In this document: one piece after another, positions 1 to 9,500 of the stretch
Layout: each line of letters opens with the position of its first letter
How positions within the stretch are numbered: position 1 is the first letter of the stretch
Assembly (NCBI GenBank): GCA_940671915.1
Contig: CALNVZ010003426.1
Location: 38,568,279 to 38,632,278, forward strand
From: Paracentrotus lividus
Lineage: Eukaryota; Echinodermata; Echinoidea; Camarodonta; Echinidae
Direction of reading: 5' to 3'
DNA length: 64,000 nucleotides
Translations under genes and position numbers: made by a program
Notes under the pieces: generated by a model
The model's input: only the letters and a program-made list of their open reading frames with translations
Told to the model about the DNA's origin: nothing
Database searches by the model: none

Positions 1-1600
1 AAATTAGTCTGTTCTTACAAACGCCCCATGCCACTTGGGATGTCTTTAAAGGTTACACAAAGTTATCATTTTGGGTTAACATTTCGTTAGAATACCCTCA
101 GTTGCAGAGAGTTGGGGTAGGTTTCGAACCGTTTCCTAGAGTTGAAAATAAACTCTGCGAATCCTTTGTCAACATTGCATAACTCTCGCGAACTCTGTTA
201 AACCCGATTCGAAAATGCCAATTTGACGCAACGCTCGGCGAGTCTCCAGCAGGCCCAAGTGACATGGGGCCTTTACAATTACAAGAACTTGAAGAAGTTT
301 ACATCTTACTTAGATCTCAATTAAATTTAACCTCGAGTTAGCCATAGTGATGCCAGAGGCAGAGCATATCGAATCTAAATTCTAAACCCCGACAATATGG
401 GCCTAGATGTTCTGGCCTAGGCTACCGGCTAGGGCTTTGTTTAAATTAAGATCTGGCGAAGTCTTGCTTTATAATTAAAACTAAAACTAAAAGGGTCATT
501 TACTTTGTCTAATGTATAACCACAATTTAAAAAGTAAAATGCTAACCTTTATGATTTATCCTTGTCTAAGACTAAGTCCAGCGTTAATCTTGAAGGAGTA
601 CCAGCAATAGATAGGGTCCAGTCCAATTTATTAGGGCCTTGCTGCTCGACCAAAGACAAACAAAGTAAAGAAACCTCAGCAGCCTAGTCTTAGTTTAGCT
701 AAACCTTCGCCAGTGCAGTGCAGCAACTGCCGCCACGGTCACGCGACCGTACCGCTGCGGCCTAGGTCCCCGGCCGGGCGGGGAGCTTATCAGGAATGCC
801 CCGACTCGGCAAGCTGGCGGTAATAGGAGTTTTCTTTGAGGGTGCAGCGAAATTTAGCAGAAGAAAGTGTCAACCTCACAAATCTACATTATCATACTCT
901 TAACAAAAAACTATAATATCATGATTGTTCTCAAGTAATATTAAAAGAAAAATACAGAAATATATATTTAATATTTTATTACATAAATTTTCATTTTCAA
1001 GTTATTTAAATGCAAACCATAAAAATGGACAAATGAAAAACAATCAACTCTACAATCTACCAAAAAAGTTCTCTGGAAATATTTGCGTGGAACCAAATGG
1101 GGTGGGCAGAAACTGCGTAAATTTAGCAGATTATTTAATTCAGCGTCAACAGCGACTCCAATTTACTGAGGATTACAAATAACTTAAATTCAATATAACA
1201 GTGTCTCAAAAATACATTATATGTAATGAATAATACAACTATGTATAATATTTTTTATTTGTATAGTGTGAATCTCTTCTTGTGATAATCTATCATTTTG
1301 TCTCTATTTTGCTACTACTCTGTGCAGTGTATTATATCGATTAATGTTTTCGCTGACATGCCTACTAAATTGTGCGCGCACTTCAGTTGTATGCGCGTAT
1401 CGAGTGGACCTTCCTAATAGCAACACTGTTTTGTGTTGTCGCCCTCTACGTTCGTTGGTTACAATATTGCACTCCGCGATGCCCAATGCTGCGCGCAACG
1501 TGTAAGCTTTAACAATGGATACGCGGAGCAACAATTTACGTCATAATAGATTGATCATTTGGATTTCTCCTTCAGGCAGATTTGATACAGGAGAGTAAAC
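1..1600. other. Unassigned noncoding stretch
   Basis: No recognisable gene. Positions 700-830 are GC-rich against an AT-rich background. A 49-codon open frame (ATG at 1033-1035, stop near 1182) has balanced composition but matches no family I know. The minus-strand frame at 1304-1534 is also unrecognised. Neither is called a gene. Confidence 0.5.
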
Positions 1601-1685
1601 CTATTTTTTATTTAAAGTGATAGCGTTGCTGTTGCCATGGAAAATGGTTTGTATGTATAATAATAATAATATTGGATTTCTTTTG

Positions 1686-1784
1686 TGCAATATGAGATAT
1701 ATTCCATTCATCAGTATGAATATTGCACTCGTCTTCGACTCTTGCAATATTCATACTGATGAATGGAATATATCTCATATTGCA
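1686..1784. repeat. Perfect 42-bp inverted repeat (hairpin), 15-nt loop
   Basis: Positions 1686-1727 are the exact reverse complement of 1743-1784, separated by the loop 1728-1742. A weaker inverted similarity continues outward (TAATATTGGAT near 1668, ATCCAATATTA near 1794). The arms show no mismatch, so the structure is young, recently corrected, or selected. It could be a foldback MITE core or the precursor of a small RNA. Nothing in the sequence decides between these. Confidence 0.85.
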
Positions 1785-1984
1785 CTCAAGTGCATCCAAT
1801 ATTATATAAATAGCCTTGAACAACAATTGCGATATGGCATAACAAAACAAGACAAACCCGGAACATTTCGTTTTATTCATTTAAAAGTATGTGTATGGCA
1901 ATAATCGAAGTCATGATTATGATATGGCATACAGGCCTACATGATAGAATAGGAATGAAGCTAGCTAGCTATAGAGATATTGTG

Positions 1985-2147
1985 TTGAGAGAGAGAGAGA
2001 AGGAGGAAGAGATGAGAGAAGAAAAGAGAAAGAAAGAGGAGAGAGAGTGAGTGAGAGAGAGGAGAGAGAGAGAGAGAGAGAAAGGGGGAGGGAGGAGAGA
2101 GGATTGGTTGCATGGGAAGCATACATAGGTTAGATATATATATTTAT

Positions 2148-2180
<33 letters not shown>
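1985..2180. repeat. (GA)n/(GGA)n microsatellite
   Basis: Almost pure purine tract of GA dinucleotides with GGA and AAAG interruptions, ending in a run of G near 2169-2179. It lies about 450 bp upstream of the GPCR start codon. Confidence 0.95.
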
Positions 2181-2181
<1 letters not shown>

Positions 2182-2628
2182 GTAGGGAGAAATATTAGTA
2201 GATAAAAATCAGTAGATGGTTGGTTGATTTTTCATGTTCGCCGTATTGATATAGGTTTGCGAGACGCAACACTGCACATAAAAGCGAGAGTTTTTTCCTA
2301 CAAGAACGATTACTGCCTAAAATATTGATCTGGCTGTTTGAAGCAACCTCTCATAATCGATCATGCGCAGAACATTTCCGTGATATGTCTGTCACATACA
2401 TGTAATAGTCTTTAGTCGGATATTTAGCCGCACTTGAATATTAAATGAATTTCTGCGCATTTGCCAAAGGATTTATCTATTTACAAACAACTCACACTTA
2501 TTCCACCTTGAAATAACGATGCAAGTGCTATAAGAAACGTCTTGTTGCAATGGAGGCCGGGATTTTCCACATAAAATTGCTCCTTCTGAAATTTTCTCCA
2601 GTACGACGGTTTGATACATCCTGCGATC
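2181..2628 (+). other. Upstream region of the GPCR gene
   Basis: Mixed-composition DNA directly upstream of the GPCR ATG. No convincing TATA box, initiator or upstream exon was found, so the transcription start is unknown. Any 5' untranslated sequence would lie here. Confidence 0.4.
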
Positions 2629-3586
2629 ATGTCTGGCATAGAAAATACAACGGTAGTTCCTGAATTACTGACCAGTGAATATCCAGTGGTTCCATTTACC
2701 GAGATAATCGATGATTTCATCCCACAAAGTCCCTACACCCCTGACATCGTCATCGTATTATCCGTCATCATAGCTGTGATCATCTTCGTGACCGTCGTTG
2801 GAAACCTCCTCGTAATCACTGCGTTTTCTACGACGCCGAAACTTCGTACTTACAACAACTATTTCATCATCGGTCTGGCGATTGCCGATTTGTTGGTCGG
2901 GGCGGTGGACATGCCGCTATTCGCCATTGTCATCATCATGGGACGATGGCCTTTCGGGGCGGTCTTCTGCGACATCTTTACTTTCCTCGATCACGCTTTC
3001 ACCCACATCAGCATGCTGCTCGTCGCCCTAATCAGTCTCGACCGCTGCGTCGCCGTCTCCGATCCATTCCGGCATCGTCAATACTGGCGACGACGCTCCC
3101 GTGCGATTTTCATTATCGCAATCGGCTACGTCATCCCAGTCATTATCTGGTTCCCGGCGACGACCGTCTGGCAGGTCATTCACCGTATCAACAACGAACT
3201 TGCTTCAACAGACATCTGCGAACCGCTGTACTTCCAGAGTGTCGTAGCGGGGTTCGCTCTCCCTGTCGTGTACTTTTTTATACCGTTCATTCTGACAACC
3301 GTTCTCTGCGCCCGAATCTATGTCGTGATCAGGAAGTTCTACAAAGGGCGAAAGAAGCTGAGACTGGCCACGGGAAACATCGAAAAACATCGGGAAACAT
3401 CGACGATTATCGTTGAGCCAGCGACATCAATGACATCGGTTACCATCTCCGCTAAGGTCCATGGGACTGATGTCGGGCAGGATGTTGACGTCGAAGGTGA
3501 GGCAGAAGACATCAAAACTGCAATCCCGAAAGAAGTGATTACCAAAGACACCAAGAAGAAAGACATTGGCACAGAAAGTATGAAAG
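2629..3586 (+). CDS. GPCR exon 1 (N-terminus to the end of ICL3)
   Basis: Encodes residues 1-319 plus one base of codon 320: the extracellular N-terminus, TM1-TM5 and the third intracellular loop, which is rich in Lys, Asp and Thr. The donor is G|GTAAGC at 3587. The open frame runs on through the intron to 3801, but that tail has no family similarity and is intronic. W4.50 is replaced by Tyr in TM4. Confidence 0.92.
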
Positions 3587-6500
3587 GTAAGCATTTTAAT
3601 TCAAGAATTTATTGTCATTTAAAACCCACACAACAAACCTATATCAACATTAAAAACAAAGTGAGGTCCCCAAGGCAAACATTCACACAATATGCACTTT
3701 TCCCCTCAAAGCGTTTGCGTTTCCCAATACAAATTAAATTACGGGTTAATTTTATATACTGTAAAATTAATAGGGTACATGCAGGTAGTATGGCCCCCTA
3801 AGCTACTGCTTTAATTTTATTGTGAAGAAAAACAATTATCACCAACCCCCCTGTCTGCAATATTCAAATGTTGACGTCATCACCAAAGTGCCCATATTAC
3901 CTGCATGTGCAGGTAATATGGGCACATGTATTTAATGTATTTAAAAAAAAAAAACTGCAATGACTATACTATGTCTGGAATTTGCTTAATGTTGAAAATC
4001 ATTAACTTTCAGATGTCATTTGAAATCATAAGACCCTTCAGTAAATACTTTGACTATATATGTCATTGTTTTGTATTTTGTATATTATTTCTTTTTTTAA
4101 TATTATTTAAATATTATTTTCAGTATACAAATCAGTATTGGCCTACAATAAGTTATTTATATTGATTATATACTGTGAATATACCCCCCAAAAAACGTAG
4201 CAAAGAGATTGATGCCTCGTCCCAATACTAAGTACCAGAATCATTTTCGCCATTTTGGACGGCCCATATTACATGCACTGGTGTTGCTATGTCAGGCAAG
4301 CATTCAATGCCACATAGCATATCTTCACTACAACAAATTGACCTGTACACGTAGTATGATCAAAATGAAACTAAGCTTACTAAATATACAAACAATTGAG
4401 GTTACCCCCTTAAACACTCTTTCACCATCACATTCTGTGAAATATCAAATTTTACATCAGGGTAAAATATTGCCGTAAGTTTTACCTACCTTGTTGGTTT
4501 CAGCAATTTTCTCAGAGAAATTTCGGCATCAGATGCTCTCACGATGATAGATTTTCGTATAGGCCTACAGTTCATATGAACAACATTATGGCGCTCACAC
4601 CTGTCACCAGTCACCGGTCGACGGTCAAGACATTACCTGCATGTACCCTAGTTATTTTAAAGGGTATATTTTAATAATATCTATTTATAACATACAGTCA
4701 ATGGGAGAATTAGTCAGTTCGCTCTCGCTTTAAGAGAAAAGTTAAACTAGCAAGTTTTACTTTCTATAAGAAAACTTGTTGTAATAAATATATATTATAT
4801 GCAAAATCTTAGTAAAATTAGTTACTTACTTTTATGCTTACGCCCCATTTCATGCCCTATATACAGTGTGTTCCTAAAAAAAAGAGGACCGAAGTTCAAA
4901 GGTCAGTCATTCCACAAGTATATGGTTTATTCTTGTAATTTGTTACTAGAATAATAAGTAACTCATCAGCTTTAATTTGAGACATTGCTGACGTCTAAAT
5001 TGTAATGGGTCACAGAGTTAGGGTCCTTTGAAGGTAATAGGTACAAAACCCGTTTTTTCCAAGTTTTTGGTTTATGGGGTACGAAATAAAATTTTTGTTA
5101 GTTTTTGGTTTCATCGTTTTGGGGTATTTTTTCACACAAGGTTTCAATGAAATTCAATCTCATTTTCCAAAGGACCACTGGCAATGAGATGGGTTCACTA
5201 TTATGGGCCTCTGGAGTCGTGGTGACGTCGTGGTGACGTCTCCTGAGACTTCAGGGCGTCGTGGGTAAATCGAACAAAAGTCTGAAAAAATTGTCAATCC
5301 TGTTCGATTTCTTTTAATCGCTAGCAAGTTCCGACAAAGTTTCTGAGAAGTCGTGGATACTTTCGTGCATATTTAGGGGACGTCGCGGCAACCCACCGAG
5401 ACGTCACAGAGACTTGCTTGCGTCTGAAAGAAGTCTACTAAAATATTGAACATGTTTGACATTTGTTTGGTTTTCTCGCGACTTCCTGGAGACTCAGGAT
5501 CCGTCGCAGTGACCTCTCCGAGACTCCAGAGACTCATAATTAAGAACGCATCTCATTACCAGTGAGAAATCCACTTTAGCAAAGAAGATGACATTTCATT
5601 GAAACTTGCTGAAAGAGATCCAATGACACCAATTACTTAAGAAAGGTTTGTTTCATACCCGAAAAACCACAAACTTGGAAAAAACGGGTTTTGTACCTAT
5701 CGCCTTCAAAAGACCCTAACTCTGTGACCCATTACACTTTGGACGTCAGCAATGTCTCAAATTAAAGCTGATGAGTTACTTAATATTTTAGTAAACGAAT
5801 CACAAGAATAAACCATATACTTTTGGAATGACTGACCTTTGAACTTCGGTCCTCTTTTTTTAGGAACACACTGTATAAATACGTACACAACCCCCTTACC
5901 CTTATTAATGAGAACACTTATATCTCTGCCCTAATAAAAACCTCAGCCAATAATGGCTATCTTTGAGTAAATGTCAGATAATCGGCTGAAAAAACACCAA
6001 AAATAGTAACGTTGATCAATTTTAAATTTACGTGACGTAACAAATCAGTCTTTATGCAGACATCATGCATTTTATTTTGTGTTGACAGGGGCGTTGATCA
6101 TGGGTCCTTCGGGGGCATTACCACAATAATTGAAAATAAGAGCTAATCAAAGTATACCATTTTGTTTCCCATTATTTTAAACATAATTTTAAATCCGTCT
6201 TTGTCATAAAAAAAAAACACTCAGAAATGATTAACATTTACCAATTTATGGATCAGAGGAGTTAACCGAAGATCACTAAAGAGTTTCATCTGATTGGAGT
6301 AGACAAATTATGAAAAAGTTCTTTTTGTCACAATTAGTAAAATTACTTGATATAGGTGAGCTTTTGATAGCTAGATCCACTGGATCTGGTAAACGGTAGC
6401 AGATCTAGCTACCGAAAGCTCACATATTTCAAAGTAACTCTACTGATTGTGACGAAAAGAACTTTGTCATAATTAGTTAACGGAAGTGTTTAAATTATGA

Positions 6501-9500
6501 AAAAGGGGAACATACTACAAGCATTTCTGTTCGAGTCGCAAACGCCAAAATTTTAATATAAAAAAGATGTCCTTGTCCAAATGGGTGAAAAGGGGCTCTA
6601 GGGTTATCGGTCATTCAATTTAGCACAAACATCGAGTAATTTCGTTTATGAGCGCTTAAAACTGTTTATGGGTAATCAATTGCGTTCATGAGCGTTAAAT
6701 TGGAAATTCGTGCACTCAATACATGAAAGACAGAAGTGGTCATCGACGAATTTGAATGACGAATCACGAATACAATTGCTCATAATGTCAAATTGATTAA
6801 ATAAATACAAGTTCCATTTATTCATTTCATCATAAAAAAAAATATTCACATAACAAAATAAGCATCAAACATTTATATATATAACAAATTATTTACAAAC
6901 ATGATTATTATGCCAAGGTATAATGTACAAATTAAACATTCTTTAAAAATGAAATATGAGAACTTAAAAAATTTGAATGCCGAGTATCTTACTTCGAGCT
7001 CTCAAAACCGAGTTTGAATGCTGATTTTTAATCGCGATCGCATTCCAGACGAAATTGGCTGCTAGAAATGTCAAATTGATTGTAGAAATATAAAAAACTG
7101 ACCGGGAAACCAATATATTTTCATCTTTCAGGAGTTCGTACTTTGGCTTTTATTGTGACTGCTATGTGGATCGCTTGGTTCCCAGCCGTTATTGTTACTG
7201 TGACGTCACCGTTCTGCCCCTCATGTGTTCCTGCTGTCATCTACTCGGTAGGTAGCATTCCTAGTTACCATGGTTATTGAATATTACTTCGCATGGGTTC
7301 GCCTAATAGGCCGGTTTTTATAATATATTCACAAACCTTTAAATTTTACATAGTAACAAGGTATTGAAACAAACTGTTTTTAAATAATTAACAACAATTA
7401 AAATTGAAAATCCATTTTGCACTAATTTTTGCTATGTCGGCTAGACAACATGATTCTGATTATTGAGAGAACCGTGATTAGTATTTTTATATAATTCCTT
7501 TCGTAAAACAGAATAAATTCCATATGGATATATGATATCTAAAAACCAATTTAAAAAAGAAGACATGAATAAATGATAATAAACAAAATAAGATTTTTTC
7601 AAAGGTAGCTCATAATTTTTATTATTCATCATAAAATATTTGTGCAGTGCTCAAATTTAATCAATGTAATATTAAGTTAGATGAAGAAAAATGAAAATAT
7701 GTTTAAGGAAAAATCTGCTTGAAAATCTTTTCCAAGCAGATTTTTTTTTTAAACATCAAATTAAGGTATTATACTTTAATTTAATTGGTCCGTTCGTGTT
7801 TGCGGCTTTTGACCGAAAATAACGAAAAAACAAAACAAAACGAATATAAAAAAAAAGAAAGAAGCAAAAACACTACAAAATCAAGAGATTCTTGTAAATA
7901 CATCACGGCAGCAAACTTCTCGTTTTAAATCGTTGGGATTTCGATGAAGCACGGATGATTGCATTAGTATATGAATTTATTCGATGAACGGTCACCGGTC
8001 AAGGTGACCAATAGAATGTCGTGAGGAATCTAAATCCTTGTGGCTCAAGTTCATTAGAAAAAAAAATCTGGAAGCATTTACCTCCAAGATATCCCGGGAG
8101 TTCAGGGTGCTATCTCAGGGGCGGATCTAGGTTTTTTTCCAAGGGGGGGGGGGGTGAGGGGAGAAAAAAAAAAATCTTGGCGAGCGAGTGAGCAAACGAG
8201 CGCGGAGCGCGAGTTTTAGACAATCCCCGATTTATAGGCCTATACTGACCTAAAACGAGGAATTATTTAAACAATTTTAGAGTTGGAGTTATTTTGTGCA
8301 TTATGATATGGCAGCGAGCGCGTAAGCCCGAAGCCGAAAAATTATTGGTTATAAAAGATATATGGAATTAATAAAGGGGCACTTTTTTTTAGTATTAAAT
8401 TAATTTTTCAAAAGATAATTGTGTATTGTAGACCCTATAAGTATCTGCGAGCGCGAAGCGCGAGCTGGATTGGTTTGAGCTCGAAAATTGAAGTTGATTT
8501 GTGCATTATTGATTTAGTATCAGCGAGCGCGAAGCGCGAGCCGAAAATATGGGTTTTAAAGGATATTATGGAATAAATAAGGGGCACTTTCCTAGTATTA
8601 ATTAATTTTTTTTTAGATAATTGTGGTATTGTAGACCCTATTAAGTATCTGCGAGCGCGAAGCGCGAGACCGAAAAATTTGAGCTCAAAAATTTGAGTTA
8701 TTTGTGCATTATAATTTCAGTATCCGCGAGCGCGAAGCGCGAGCCGAAAATCTTGGGTTTTAAAAGATGTATGGAATTAATAAACAGGCACTTTCTAAGT
8801 ACTTTCTATTTGTTCGCCCACCCTCCTCTCCTCCCCCCAAAAGAAAATAATAATAATGATGATGATATGATAAATAAAATAAATACATAAATAAAATAAA
8901 ATAAAATTACAAGTTAAAAAAAAAGATAAGATTAAAAAAAAAAAAATGGTCCCCTCGGATTTTTTTTTTTTTTTGGGGGGGGGGAGGGTATTGATTACTG
9001 CACTACTCGGTAATCCCTGTGAACGTCTATGAGTTAAGATATGCTTGCATCCAACTAGAACTGAATGAGGAACATGCATTAGGATAGCACTGGCAGGGGG
9101 GGTGTGACCATATATGATATTGTCCAATGCTGTGCTGAGACAGGATGCTTCTTGTACGGGACATTATGTGAGTGCTGGACATTATGATGGCATTTTTCTC
9201 ATGCACATAATTTTTTTTACTAGGCAGCCCGCCCAAGGGGGGGGGGTGCACCCCCCCCCCCCGTAGATCCACCACTGCTCTCTTTTCTTTCTTTTTCTTC
9301 CTTTCTCCCTCTTTGCTTCTCTCTTCCCTCTTTCCTTCTTCTCTCCCTTTCTCCTCCTTTTTTTTTTTTTTTTTTTTTTTGCATCCCAAGGGGGGCGGGG
9401 GGTGTTTGAACCCCCAAAACCGCCCCGTAGATCGCCACTGTTACTCACTTCGCGCCAGACCGTTTCCGCGACAGAACAAAAATCCGTCTCCGCGACGGAT

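Noticed and set aside
2611..2628. Upstream TTG start for the GPCR
   Set aside because: Eukaryotic initiation at TTG is unlikely. The first ATG in frame is at 2629.
3587..3801. Read-through extension of GPCR exon 1
   Set aside because: A strong donor GTAAGC at 3587 leads in phase to TM6 and TM7. The read-through tail lacks both helices.
9027..9448. Overlapping Lys/Glu-rich frames on the minus strand
   Set aside because: They are translations of poly-T, CT-rich and poly-G tracts of a hAT-like element.
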